Notes: generated by a model from the letters alone, not told the origin. Positions 10,937-23,005 are shown, numbered from the stretch's first letter. The stretch is DNA of 64,000 bases from Lolium rigidum (GCF_022539505.1 NC_061508.1:68705754-68769753); one strand, 5' to 3'. A program made the numbers and translations.

Positions 10937-12086
10937 GTTCTGCATGCAAGAGCTAGATGACAGATTCGCTGATGTCAGCAGAATCTTTTCCAAATTTGAA
11001 AATTCAAAACGTTTTAACTTTCAAACGACAACTCTAAATTAAGATCCGCTTTCACCAATAAATTCGTCTCGACGAGATCTTCAAAACTAGCACCCATGTT
11101 AATATGTTTCGACAAACTTTTTTTTGCTAAAAGTTATCAACCCTTTCTATTTGAATAATCAACCCCCATAATTGAGTGATCAACGGTAAATATATAAAAT
11201 TATCAACCTGGTGCAGACTATTGAGAAAAAGTTCTGCATGCATGTAAAAAAGACGAATTTGCTGATGTCAGCGGAATCTTTTCCAAATATGAAAATTCAA
11301 AATGTTTTAACTTTCAAACGACAACCAAATTAAGATCCGCTTTCACCGAGATCTTCAGAACTAGCACCCATGTTAATATGTTTCGACAAACTTTTTTTTT
11401 TGCTAAAAGTTATCAACCTTTTCTATTTGAATAATCAAACCCCCGTACTCGAGTGATCAACGTTAAATGTATAAAATTATCAACCTGGTGCAGACTATTG
11501 AGAAAAAGTTCTGCATGCATGCACAAAAAAGACGAATTTGCTGATGTCAGCGGAATCTTTTCCAAATTTGAAAATTCAAAACGTTTTAACTTTCAAACGA
11601 CAACTCCAAATTAAGATCTGCTTTCACCAATAAATCCGTCTCGACGAGATCTTCAAAACTAGCACCCATGTTAATATGTTTTGAGAATCTTTTTTTTTTG
11701 CTAAAAGTTATCAACCCTTTTTTTCTATTTGAATAATCAACCCTCCGTACTTGAGTGATCAATGGTAAATGTATAAAATTATCAACCTGGTGCAAACTAT
11801 TGAGAAAAAGTTCTGCATGCATGCACAAAAAGACGAATTTGCTGATGTCAGCGAAATCTTTTCCAAATTTGAAAATTTAAAATGTTTTAACTTTCAAACG
11901 ACAACTCCAAATTAAGATCCGCTTTCACCACTAAATCCGTCTCGACGAGATCTTCAAAACTAGCACCCATGTTAATATGTTTCGAGAAACTTTTTTTTGC
12001 TCAAAGTTATCAACCCTTTCTATTTGAATAATCAACCCTCCGTACTTGAGTGATCAACGGTAAATGTATAAAATTATCAAGCCCAA
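10937..12086. repeat. Tandem array of four units of about 290 bp
   Basis: Units begin with GTTCTGCATGCA at 10937, 11231, 11508 and 11810 (spacing 294, 277, 302). Each carries GCTGATGTCAGC, CTTTCAAACGACAA, TCGACGAGATCTTC (deleted in the second unit) and TTATCAACC blocks. Non-coding; the GATGTCAGC core repeats once per unit. Confidence 0.9.
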
Positions 12087-12089
12087 AGT

Positions 12090-12680
12090 TAATTTTATTT
12101 TAAACATTTTAGCGAATCTTTTTTAGTTTAGAAGCTATCAACCCGGTGTCCTGTTATTTATCCACAGTAAATATAAATAACTACCAACCCTAAAAATCTA
12201 ACTTCATTTCGAATATTTTAGCGACTCTTTTTAGTTTACAAGTTATCAACTCGTTGCCCCGTTATTTATCAATGGTAATTATAAAAAACTATCAACCCTA
12301 AAAAGTATTTTATTTAGAATATTTTAGCGAACATTTTTTTTATTTTACAAGCTATCAACCTGGTGCCTCGTTATTTATCAACGGTAAATATAAAATAAAT
12401 AATAACCCTAAAAAGTATTTCATTTGGAATATTTTAGCGACTCTCTTTTAGTTTACAAGCTATCAACCCGGTGACCCGCTATTTATTAATGGTAAATATA
12501 AATAAATATCAACCCTAAAAATGTAATTTAATTTAAAATATGTAGCGACTCTTTTTTTGTTTACAAGTTATCAACCCGGTGCCCCCTTATTTATCAACGG
12601 TAAATATAAATACCTAGCAACGCTAAAAAGTAATTTGCATTTAGAATATTTTAGCAAATTTTGTTAGCTTACAACTTAAA
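12090..12680. repeat. Tandem array of five to six units of about 108 bp
   Basis: Repeated blocks are TTTTAGCGACTCTTTTTAG, TATCAACCCGGTG and TTATTTATCAACGGTAAAT. Unit anchors lie near 12107, 12216, 12322, 12431, 12539 and 12649, i.e. 106-110 bp apart. The TATCAACC and AACGGTAAAT blocks also occur in the preceding 290-bp array, so the two arrays share ancestry. Confidence 0.85.
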
Positions 12681-13309
12681 ACAGTACTTAATTTGAGTAG
12701 CAAGTGGTAGTTCATTTGAGTTGCAAGTGGATCTTCCACCCGTTATTTTCCCCCTTAAAAACCACTGGCCCGAAAAAGGGAATTATAAAATTAATCCATA
12801 AAAACATGAATTACCGTACGAAAATAACAACATAAAGGGAATTGCAAAAAAAGAGAATTGTCAAAAGGGAATTGCAAATAAAGAGATTTGAAAGTATGCG
12901 TCGTGCTGAAAAAAAAGAGCGAGATGCTCTGTGCATGCATGCAGCAACTTGTGAGAGCTAGCCTAGTGTTGAAAAGTTGGCTCATTAAATGCAAACCCAA
13001 GAGATACTTTATGCATGCATGCAGTATGAACGCTCTTGGCTGCAACTTGCAAGTGGGAACGTGAGCTGTTAGTGTGAACACAAAGCTACATGTGAACGTA
13101 ATTAAACACTACAAGACAAAAAGGGAATTTATTTCGCGCACGGCGCGAGCGGTGCCGCGCCAAGAAAAGTGATCGCTCAAGCGATCGATTGCCAGGGAGG
13201 GGATTTGCTCAACAAACGTCTTAACAAGCAACTCGACTACGAATCTAAAGACGAAATATAAAGCGTCGAATGCATAGTGTCTTTAGGTGACTCTTTTGTT
13301 GTAGTGTTT

Positions 13310-14072
13310 CTACTAGTGGAATGCCCGTGCCTTGTTATGGCCAACCAAAAAGTGCAACATCGGCGAGATCAGGCCATACGTGGATTGACATACTAGCGAG
13401 GGACGTGCCTATATGTCACAAGAGAAAGATCTACAAAAGAACATGGACACAGGAAGTTTTAACGTGGAAAAATACCTCCAACGAGAAGGGAAAAAATCAC
13501 GGGCGTCAACCAACAAATCACCACTATCATGGGAGAGCCTACACATCGTCAGCCCAAACCTCCCGATGACAAGTCTCGCTCTCTCATTCAGTAGGTAGCC
13601 TTTGTATGAATTTGGATCACAACATAGTTAATATTTAGCTAGGTGTCATTGAATGTCACTTGCAAGTTGCAACCCATGTTACTTATGATTAGTACGAATC
13701 ACGAAGCAACCTAACCATGCTTCGTATTTTTCTTAGTTGTAACCAATGTGTAAGTAGTAAATCTTTGTTGTAACTCCACGTGCAACTGGGAAAAAAATCT
13801 TAGTTACAACATTGCCAAAGAGAGTTTCCAAGTTTTTGTATAAAAATCATTTTCATTTTCTAAATGTTAAAAATAGGTTTTTGGTGGATCAAACATAAAC
13901 AATATGGTGCAAAATGGCGTCACTCAATTTTTTTTTTAAAAATAAACACTATTTGTATGCATAACACCCACATATTATGAATTTCTAAGCTTTATATCCA
14001 CACTCACACATTTAAAAATTCCTTTATGTCGATTTTCATCGCCCAAAGTTTTGCTCAAAGAATGGGTGTCTC
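13310..14072. other. Left flank of the retrotransposon stack (copy 1), no gene
   Basis: Non-coding sequence that received the oldest LTR insertion. It ends in GTCTC (14068-14072), the TSD of the solo LTR. The part from 13384 on is repeated at 29281-29968. The part from about 13840 resembles sequence at 63140-63340 on the right side of the stack (TATTATGAATTT and GTGCAAAATGG blocks), pointing to an old local repeat in the target. Confidence 0.7.
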
Positions 14073-14550
14073 TGATACGTCTCAAACGTATCTATAATTT
14101 CTTATGTTCCATGCTACTTTTATTACAATACTTGAATGTTTTATACATACTTTACGAGCATTATTATACATTTTCCGGCACTAACCTATTAACAAGATGC
14201 CGAAGTGCCGATTGTTGTTTTCTGCTGTTTTTGGTTTCGAAATCCTAGTAAGGAAATATTCTCGGAATTGGACGAAATCAACGCCCAGGGGCCTATTTTT
14301 ACACGAAGCTTCCAGAAGACCGAAAGGGGGACGAAGTGGGGCCATGGGGCGCCGCCACACTAGGGCGGCGCGGCCAAGGGGGGGCCCGCGTGGCCCTAGT
14401 GTGTGGGCCCCCCGTGACGCCCTTTGACCTACCCTTCCGCCTACTTAAAGCCTCCGTCGCGAAACCCACTGTACCGAGAGCCACGATACGGAAAACCTTC
14501 CAGAGACACCGCCATCGCGAGTCCCATCTCGGGGGATTCAGGAGATCGCC
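14073..14550 (+). mobile_element. Solo LTR, left part (copy 1)
   Basis: Starts TGATACGTCTCAAACGTATC directly after the TSD GTCTC. It ends at TCGCC (14546-14550), where the younger Athila-like element inserted. The matching right part is at 61896-62998 and is followed by GTCTC at 62999-63003. It is diverged from the inner LTRs, so older. Confidence 0.85.
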
Positions 14551-16117
14551 TGATACGTCTCCGACGTATCGATAATTTCTTATGTTCCATGCTACATTAT
14601 TGATGATATCTACATGTTTTATACACATTATATGTCGTATTTATGCATTTTCTGGAACTAACCTATTAACAAGATGCCGAAGAGCCGATTCTTTGTTTTC
14701 TGCTGTTTTTGGTTTCAGAAATCCTAGTAAGGAAATATTCTCGGAATTGGACGAAATCAACGCCCGGGGTCCTATTTTTGCACGAAGCTTCCGGAAGACC
14801 GAGGGGGAAAGGAAGTGGGGCCACGAGGCGCCGCCACACTAGGGCAGCGCGGCCCAGGCCCTGGCCGCGCCGGCCTGGTGTGTGGGGCCCTCGTGTGGCC
14901 CCCCGCGTTGCCCTTCCGCCTACTTAAAGTCTTCATCGTGAAACCCTCTGTACCGAGAGCCACGATACGGAAAACCTTCCAGAGACGCCGCCGCCGCGAA
15001 TCCCATCTCGGGGGATTCAGGAGATCGCCTCCGGCACCCTGCCGGAGAGGGGAATCATCTCCGGAGGACTCTTCATCGCCATGATCGCCTCCGGAGTGAT
15101 GAGTGAGTAGTTCACCCCTGGACTATGGGTCCATAGCAGTAGCTAGATGGTCGTCTTCTCCTTATGTGCTTCATTGTCGGATCTTGTGAGCTGCCTAACA
15201 TGATCAAGATCATCTATCTGTAATACTATATGTTGTGTTTGTCGGGATCCGATGGATAGAGAATACTATGTTATGGTGATTATCAATCTATTACTTATGT
15301 GTTGTTTATGATCTTGCATGCTCTCCGTTATTAGTAGAGGCTCGGCCAAGTTTTTGCTCTTAACTCCAAGAGGGAGTATTTATGCTCGATAGTGGGTTCA
15401 TGCCTCCATTAAATCCGGGACGGTGACGTGAAAGTTCTAAGGTTGTGGATGTCTTGTTGCCACTAGGGATAAAACATTGATGCTATGTCTAAGGATGTAG
15501 TTGTTGATTACATTACGCACCATACTTAATGCAATTGTCTCGTTGCTTGCAACTTAATACTGGAAGGGGTTCGGATGATAACCTGAAGGTGGACTTTTTA
15601 GGCATAGATGCATGCTGGATAGCGGTCTATGTACTTTGTCGTAATGCCCTGATTAAATCTCACTATATTTATCATATCATGTATATGCATTGTTGTGCCC
15701 TTTTCTATTTGTCAATTGCCCGACTGTAATTTGTTCACCCAACATGCTTTTATCTTATGGGAGAGACACCTCTAGTGAACTGTGGACCCCGGTCCTATTT
15801 TTTACATCGCATACAATCTACTGCAATACTTTCTTTACTGTTTACTTCGCAAACAATCATCTTCCACACAATACGGTTAATCCTTTGTTACAGCAAGCCG
15901 GTGAGATTGACAACCTCACTGTTTCGTTGGGGCAAAGTACTTTGGTTGTGTTGTGCAGGTTCCACGTTGGCGCCGGAATCCCTGGTGTTGCGCCGCATCA
16001 CATTTCGCCACCATCAACCTTCAACGTGCTTCTTGGCTCCTCCTGGTTCGATTAAACCTTGGTTTCTTTCTGAGGGAAAACTTGTTGTTGTGCGCATCAT
16101 ACCTTCCTCTTGGGGTT
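14551..16117 (+). mobile_element. 5' LTR of the Athila-like element (copy 1), interrupted by the LARD
   Basis: Begins TGATACGTCTCCGACG right after the TSD TCGCC. It is about 1.6 kb including its last 30 bp, which lie beyond the LARD insertion at 24632-24661 and end CGCCATCA. A CTACTTAAAG near 14920 could be its TATA-like box. GGGTT at 16113-16117 is the LARD target site. The short ORFs inside (such as 15690-16055) recur in every LTR copy and are not considered genes. Confidence 0.85.
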
Positions 16118-19051
16118 TGTAATATCCCAGGTATTGGGGTTACAAAAATAGAGGAAACAGATGTGTGCATTGCATTCATGCATAGAAAATCTGGGGAATT
16201 TTCGCGCTTTAAAGTAAAACGATCACGATGAGTCGAAGTTTCACTTGACCTTGGTGGAATTGAAGTAGCTCATCAAGTCAAGCGCTATAAACCTCAATGT
16301 GACTTTGCTAAAACTTTGTTTTGGGTAGAGATAAATTGATCTAAGGGGTTATATCAAATGGAATTAAAATCAACACAAAAACTTATTAATCAAGGATCAA
16401 CTACTTGATCTTATTAAAGATCACAACATGATATTCCTTGCCATAACATATGAACATCCATTTAATTGGAAATCAAGTAACAATAAATGGAGAAACTATT
16501 CTTCACTTATCTTCTCTATGTCTTAAACAAATCCATGATCCTACCATGAACCTCATGGTATTCATTGTACTTCATTCTTGGAATCTTGATAAGGAGATCA
16601 ACCTTAGGAAGATATAATTCTTCTCTATTCCAAATTATTATGCATCAAACCTAAAGAGGTGAGAGTCCTATTTTATTTAGGGAAGCAATGACAAACCCTG
16701 AGGCAAATCTTGGATATAAATATACATATGATCACAACATTATTTTCAAGAGGAACCCTAGAGTATCACTAGGCATTCCTTAGAGAAAGAAACCAATTAT
16801 GTGAGACATATATATAATGGTGATCATATCAATCCCTATGGAGCCTAACCATAGGATAGTAATACAATTCTTCCCAAATGAGAGAGACCATTTATTCTAA
16901 ACCTAGCTTTACCTATTAATGAACAAAGGACAACCTTTGAATTAAAGTATTAGGTTGTAAACCATTTCCCTTGGAGTGGTGAGATAACCTAATATCACAT
17001 GGAATAATACCATATCCATGAAATGATAAGGTAAGGAGGAGATTAACTCAACCAAGATAGCCAAGTGGAGTTTTAGCCTAGATACCTAAAGAGATCCTGT
17101 GAGTACACCATAAAACCTAGAATAACTATTCCTATGAAAGAGAGCTCAAGCTTTGGTGCTACACTCAAGTTAATTGAGGCAACACTTGAAAAATTGGAGG
17201 GAGAGAACTATCCATATATCCAGGAGGATTATATCATCATACCTTGGAAGAACTCTAAGTAATATCTCAGACATTCTCCTGGGATATAAACTATATAGGC
17301 CACCATAATAGCCCATCCTAGCAAATAAAATAGAAGTGCTATACCTTAGTTCATCAAGACAATGCTAGATCATGGAAGTGAGAAACCCATTTAATGAGAG
17401 ATACCTTAGGAAGCCAAACCTTGATCATTATAAAATTGAGTGATGATCATAAACCCTAAGAACTTGAGGTAATGATATCAAGAACAAGTTGATCATGTCT
17501 AACCATGATCATGTTCCGGAGGCATGTGAGGATAATTTAAACCCTAATAGGATCAGTAGGTACTATTCACCACATGAAATCATGGGGAGGTAACTGGTAA
17601 GCAACCCTAGGCTAATAACCCAACCTTAACTTGTGAATCAATCAGGATCATAAGTAGAATCCTACCATATCTATGTTTCATAAATTAAAGAACCTAAGAA
17701 AACCTTAGAGTAAAACTCCATACTTAATATGGTGAGAAACCATCTATTCATATGACCAAAGTTAACTATAAAAAGAACTATAACAACTCTAGTTACTTGT
17801 AACAATAGATTAAGGATAAAATAGAAATCTATTTGTATAATATACAACCAATTCTCAAGTCCTTGGTAATTAAAGGAAAACAGAAACAATTAAGCAAGTA
17901 ACCATATTACATTGGTTAGGGGAGATGAAACCCTAGCCAGTGCACTATAGTGTCATCCCATATCTACAAACTAGAATTATATCTCAACCTAGTTTATATA
18001 CCACTTGGGTGAGCACAACTAAAACCCAATGAAGCCATATTTGAGTTTCAAACCCTATGTCAGTAAGTACATAGTATTAGAACCCTAGCATTACACTCTC
18101 ATGCTTAAATATTGAACATAAGAGACATCTAGTGCTAAACTCTATAATTAAACCCATGTGTGGATATCAACCACTTATTCTTGTAACCAAGGTCAACCTT
18201 GAGGGAGACAATATCTACCTTAGGTCCTTTCAATGCTAATAATAGTGTTAACTTTGCAAGGGGGGTTGTAATGGAAATCATAAAACCCTAATAGAATTAT
18301 TTCTCACATAAAATCATATGTGAACAACCAACTTCTTAAATAGAAACCAACTCCTAATAACTAACTCTGAACTACTTTGAGTTGAGATTATCAACTCTAT
18401 TAATTCCAAATAGATTGGATTTATATAGAAAAAGAAATTAAAAATGAAAATACAAACTCATGTCTAATTGCTATTTTGAATAAATCACCAATATGCAATA
18501 TAATCTAATACAAAATAATTGTTTTAAATGAAATAGTGGTGTAATAATCATTGCACCGAGATCTTAATAAAATTAACATATTGAAATACCTGCAAAATAG
18601 AAAATATTTAAAATATGAATTCAAATCTGAATTCAAAATAGAAATACAAAACAGAAAATAAATAAAAGAGAAAAGAGAGAAAAACCTCACCTGGACCTTA
18701 CCTGGCCGTGGCAGCCCACCAGCAGCCCAACTGGGGAAGCCCAGAAACAGCCCAAGCTACAGCCCAACAGCCAACCCACCATACCGATTGGAGAAAAAAA
18801 AAGACACGCATAAGGCTATCGTCTTCTTCCTCCTCCATGAGACCGACACGGCGACGCCGACCATCTCCACGTCCCCGTCGCCGATAAGCTCGACCCCGGA
18901 CGCCAATGACCATTCCAGAACCGAGGAGAACTCCAGTGGCATCCGCTGCTAGTCGGTGCGCCAAGATTCCCGCCCAAATACCACGCCGACATCGTCGTGC
19001 ATCCCCAACCGGCCACCGCAGTCGTGCCGCCATGGTGGACCATCTCATGCC

Positions 19052-19059
19052 CTATAAAA
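19052..19059 (+). promoter_or_regulatory. TATA box candidate of the LARD LTR
   Basis: CTATAAAA followed by CCACCAGG inside the GC-rich island of the LTR. The same box occurs at 34993-35000 and 51471-51478. It is the best promoter candidate of the element; the transcription start is not shown. Confidence 0.5.
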
Positions 19060-20765
19060 CCACCAGGAGGACCGCCGTGCTGCCCTTGTTCGTCTCCGCC
19101 CTTCCAATCCCTCTCATTCCCACCCTATCCCTCGCCATCATCTGCCATTTACCACCGGCATCGGAGAAGAAACCAACGACTGGAGTCGTCCCAGCATCCG
19201 TGCAGTGGTCGAGGAGGTGCGCCTCGACGTGCACAACGTCTGGTAGAAGCCCAGCATCAAGGGGAGGACGAGGCTGTGCCAATTTAGCCGTTCCCTTTCT
19301 TCGGTCATCGACGGAATCGGCGAAACCATGGACGACTGCGTCAACCATCGTCCTCGTCGACCACTCAGGAAGACTCAGGGTGAGAATACGCGTCTTTAGA
19401 GCCCAAATACATGCTTAATCATCAAGCTGTGGCGCTATTCCGAGTACCTCGCCGGAGATCGCCGCCGCGGACATGTTCGCCGGAGTAACTCCGGTGGTCA
19501 TTTCGTGGGGGCGCCGCTATATTTCGGTTCCGCGTGTACTGGGGGTCCGATTGCCGCCTTTCTCGGAGTCCCGCAAGCCCTAGAGCGCCGCCAACGTCGA
19601 CGGTCAACTCGCCGGCGTTAAACCGTCGGTGGAGAGACTTGTCCCGTAGGACCCTTTGGTCGAGTTGACCTGGTCAGCGTCTCACCTGGCAGCCAACGTA
19701 GCCTAGGCCCACCAATCAGTCACAGTAGCTAGAAACAACTCGGGTACGTTTAGTATTTTCTCTTTTATTTCAAAGTTCATAAATTGCTGAAACTTTGCAA
19801 AAATATAAAAAATCCATTACAACTCAGAAAAATACAAATGAGATATCAAAATGATCCTAAAAATAAGATCTATCCAATAAAAATATAATATAAAAATTTT
19901 ATTTTTAATAAAAATTTAATTGTTTAACCATTAATAATTAAGGCTTTATTTCTAATTCTAAATTCAATTAAAATTCAATAATTAGGAAAACTTTCCAAAT
20001 TAAATAAAAACCAGTAAGTAAATAAATAAAACATTAAAACTAATTTTCTTTATTTGTTATTTTATTAAATCCTTATTAGAGGGATTTAAACCCTAAGTAA
20101 TAATTACCTTAATTATTAATCCTTTTAAGATAATAAAATGCCAATTTCAATATTATTTTTTATTTCAAAGTTATTAATAAGTTCAACTTTATAATGAAGT
20201 TATTACCTTAATAACTATATGGTAGATTAGGAAACCCTAATTACATATTGAATAAAGATTACAACCTCACCATTTCATGTGAAACCCTAAAACCCTAAAT
20301 TCACTTAGAACCCTAGCTCCACCATTTTATGTGTGAACCCTAATGTGCTTCTAAACCTAAGACCTAGGTTAGAACATGTGATCATGATACTTTGATTTGA
20401 TTCCTAGAACCATAATTAGTAATTAAATACTTGCCATGCCACATAAAGTGGAGGAGCCCTATTATCAATAATTTAGTATTCATTGTATGCATACCTATCC
20501 AACCTAGTTGATCAAGTAGGATCAACCCAAGCCTAAACCCTAGATCCTACTACCAAAACCATCAACCTTACCTATCCATGTTTAGCATCACACCATTGTG
20601 ATGAATTTCAATAACAACTATGCCAAATATAGTGCATTACCTAACTATATTCCACTAAACCCTACTAAGTATTCAATACTTATGAACCATAATATCCAGG
20701 AGCCAACTATGCCCTATTTTAGTGGATCCAATAGTAAAACCTAGACAACCTCAACCTCAATTGTT

Positions 20766-20818
20766 ATACTTCTTATTACTTAAGAAGTATGTTCTTCAAA
20801 AGTTACTCTTTTGAAGAA
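20766..20818 (+). repeat. Two consecutive perfect hairpins with identical TTACT loops
   Basis: Stem 1 is ATACTTCTTA/TAAGAAGTAT (20766-20790) and stem 2 is TTCTTCAAAAG/CTTTTGAAGAA (20792-20818). Both have the loop TTACT. Related blocks recur about 280 bp downstream (near 21045-21100) and in the other two LTR copies (36717-36769, 53185-53237). Confidence 0.85.
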
Positions 20819-21459
20819 AATAAGGAATCATCATCAATCCTGCCTAATAGGACATATAGCCAATAGTCAGCTGTCACCAGCAAGGTCTACCAACCTTGAT
20901 AGAAACTATTTATAATCAATTGCTCAAGATGTTTAGGCTATTCAACCATACAAGCCCTAGTAGCTGATGAATCCAACATTGTTGGGATCCATCTCATTCT
21001 TACTCCAGAAACCAATTGGAACCATAGAAACCACCAACCCAATTATCATACTTATTCTTTATTAAAGAACATGTTCTTCAAAAGTTATTCTTTTGAATTA
21101 TATAATAAGTAATCATCAACCTTGCACTATAAGACTTAAACTTGACAACTGCTCTTTACTTATTATACAACTATTATCCCTTGGTGTGTATGATTGTTAC
21201 TATGCATTTTACCACTTGCTTATGATTCTAAAACAACACAACCCTGAATAAGAACCTTGTTTGTGAATCATTCTAAAAGTGCAACACACCCGAAACTAAT
21301 CATTACAACTCACTAATCCTAAATCATCGGGGTTAGGTCACGCTTAGAACGATTGCATCTCATACTTATGCATTATTGCATACTTGCCAATCTTTTAAAC
21401 ATCATCCTTACCGGACGATGATGCTATTTCAGAATTTGGAGTTATTACGCATCGAAGAC

Positions 21460-21485
21460 CTTGACTGCATAATCTTGCAGTCAAG
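21460..21485 (+). repeat. Perfect 10-bp stem hairpin in the LARD LTR
   Basis: CTTGACTGCA and TGCAGTCAAG flank the loop TAATCT. A second short stem around CCGGACGATGATG lies about 40 bp upstream; in the copy at 37345 it is CATCGTCC/GGACGATG. The same hairpin is present in all three LTR copies. Confidence 0.8.
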
Positions 21486-22884
21486 AAAGGCAAGTTCATC
21501 GCTTGCTCATGTCATTTGAGTATTTTTACCAAATTACTTGCAAAGTACTATGTTTATCACTATTGCATAAAAGCAAAACCACTATTTTCATAACTATGAA
21601 TATGACTATGTGGTGGGCAATGGAACCATGGATTGTGTTGATATGGTGGAGGTTCCATTGCAAGGGTTTATATCCATCTAGGATTAAACAACAAATGTCG
21701 TCCGAGTGATTCTTGTGCCGTATAACCGGTGTTTACCATAAGATGCGGAATGGGACGGAGTAGTCAAAAGTGTTTCCACCTCTCGTTCATCAACGGATGC
21801 TCATTACCGGGTGCACATGATCTCGAGAGACATGATGCAGGGGTGGGAACCCGTAGAAGTCCCAACGGGAATGAGGTCTATGATGGGTTGCAACGCTACG
21901 GCGTAGGAATGTATGGTAGAGCCCTGCATTGTCGTCGTGGTCGGGGCCCGGCCTTAATTGGCGTAAGTGAACCGGCGTGGACCCAGGGTCGGAGATTGCA
22001 ACAAAGGGTGGGTGTTCGAGGTAGCGGAGGAACATGATTGACTAGGACCTTATACCGGGCCTCACACCAAAGGAAGTGTGGACGGGTCATTCCCGGTTGG
22101 CACCAAGGTTAAGATCTCTTATGGGTAAAGCAACACACCTCTGCGAGTGTAACGAATCGTGATCGATCACTCCCTGTTCGGGATATGGAACTACGAACGC
22201 TGCCGGAAAGGAACTCCATGAAGTTCTAGTCAACCGGTGAAGGTCGACGGACATAGCTCTTCGGAATAAAAGCAACCTTTTGAAGAAATGTTTACAAAAA
22301 CTTGCATTGCCAATGGCTTTCGGTCTATGGCTGTAGCTAGTGCATTAAACACCTCTTTCCTAAAATGAACTTGTTGAGTACGCTCGTACTCATCCCACTC
22401 TTAAATCCCCGCTTAGGTATGGGCATCAAAGGAGGATCTACAGTGCAACTCGAAGGCCGAGGAGTCAACAACTACTTCAAGAGACAGGACCATGTCAGGA
22501 GAGTCAGATACCACATTCAACAAGGAGAAAATCTAGATTAGCAATAGAAAGGAACTAGCTTCCTAAACCTAGCACCTATTTAGCTAGAATCTATTCTTAG
22601 CCTCTATACCTAGTTAAATACTCTACAAACAGAGTTCGTGATAGGATTAGACTACGAGTCGTTCTTCTGGAATTTAATTGCAGTTTTACCTCATTGTAAA
22701 GTAGGAGGTCATGGCTGATCTTCCGTAACGTAGTCGGAGTTGTAATTCTATAGACATGCCTTGGACCCGCATATGTTTCGTTGTACCACTCCGAGCGATA
22801 TAATACTAGTGGAACGGTGTTTCATTGGTGTTATATCAGACTTGCATACTACACCATGCGGTGGTATGCCGGGTCACCACGAGT

Positions 22885-22896
22885 TGGTATCAGAGC
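22885..22896 (+). other. Primer-binding site, tRNA-Met type (LARD, copy 1)
   Basis: TGGTATCAGAGC, complementary to the 3' end of plant initiator tRNA-Met, two bases after the LTR end. Only nine bases of the interior follow before the gap. Confidence 0.85.
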
Positions 22897-22905
22897 AAAT
22901 GCTTT

Positions 22906-23005
22906 NNNNNNNNNNNNNNNNNNNNNNNNNNNNNNNNNNNNNNNNNNNNNNNNNNNNNNNNNNNNNNNNNNNNNNNNNNNNNNNNNNNNNNNNNNNNNNN
23001 NNNNN
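22906..23005. other. Assembly gap (100 N)
   Basis: Exactly 100 N, the usual placeholder for a gap of unknown size. By comparison with copy 2 the LARD interior, any nested insert and most of the 3' LTR (equivalent of 38851-54884, about 16 kb) are missing here. Confidence 0.95.

Larger units (their letters stand above)
10794..13207. mobile_element. Non-autonomous Mutator-like element (MULE) nested in the CACTA
   Basis: It is flanked by the exact 9-bp repeat CTCAACAAA (10785-10793 and 13208-13216), the TSD length of Mutator elements. The ends form an imperfect inverted repeat of about 40 bp: CGATCGCTCGAGCGGTCAC on the left, and the reverse complement of GTGATCGCTCAAGCGATCG on the right. No transposase ORF is present. 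The interior consists mainly of two tandem-repeat arrays (10937-12086 and 12090-12680). Confidence 0.8.
9136..13306. mobile_element. Non-autonomous CACTA (En/Spm-type) transposon, interrupted by a Mutator-like element
   Basis: The left end is CACTACAAGAAAAAAGG at 9136 and the right end is CTTTTGTTGTAGTG at 13306, flanked on both sides by TTT (9133-9135, 13307-13309), the 3-bp TSD expected for CACTA elements. Subterminal motifs AAAGACGC/GCGTCTTT and GAGACG recur at both ends. No transposase ORF is present. Without the inserted element at 10794-13207 it is about 1.75 kb, with only about 90 bp on the right of the insertion. It carries a possible captured gene fragment at 10490-10643. Confidence 0.85.
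16118..22882 (+). mobile_element. 5' LTR of a giant LARD-type element (copy 1), 6.77 kb
   Basis: Begins TGTAATATCCCAGG after the TSD GGGTT and ends in CACCAC(G)A, followed at once by a tRNA-Met type primer site. Length 6765 bp, matching the copies at 32065 and 48539. It is AT-rich with a GC-rich island at 18700-19740, which holds a CTATAAAA box at 19052-19059. It has no domain-bearing ORF; the 170-codon ORF at 18906-19418 is frame-shifted in the third copy. Large LTRs with a short non-coding interior fit the LARD class (Sukkula-like, name unverified). Confidence 0.88.

Noticed and set aside
13107..13125. CACTACAAGACAAAAAGG resembling a second CACTA end
   Set aside because: It lies inside the Mutator-like element, lacks a partner end and a TSD, and the outer CACTA is already bounded by a good TSD.
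15690..16122. Overlapping 121-codon ORFs in Athila-like LTRs (also 31637-32069 and 61433-61973)
   Set aside because: Present in every LTR copy in overlapping frames without any domain; non-coding LTR sequence.
18906..19418. 170-codon plus-strand ORF (and 116-codon minus-strand ORF at 18698-19048) repeated in all three LARD LTRs
   Set aside because: They sit in a GC-rich island, overlap each other on opposite strands, start upstream of the TATA box and are frameshifted in the third copy. Conservation only reflects recent copying of the LTR.
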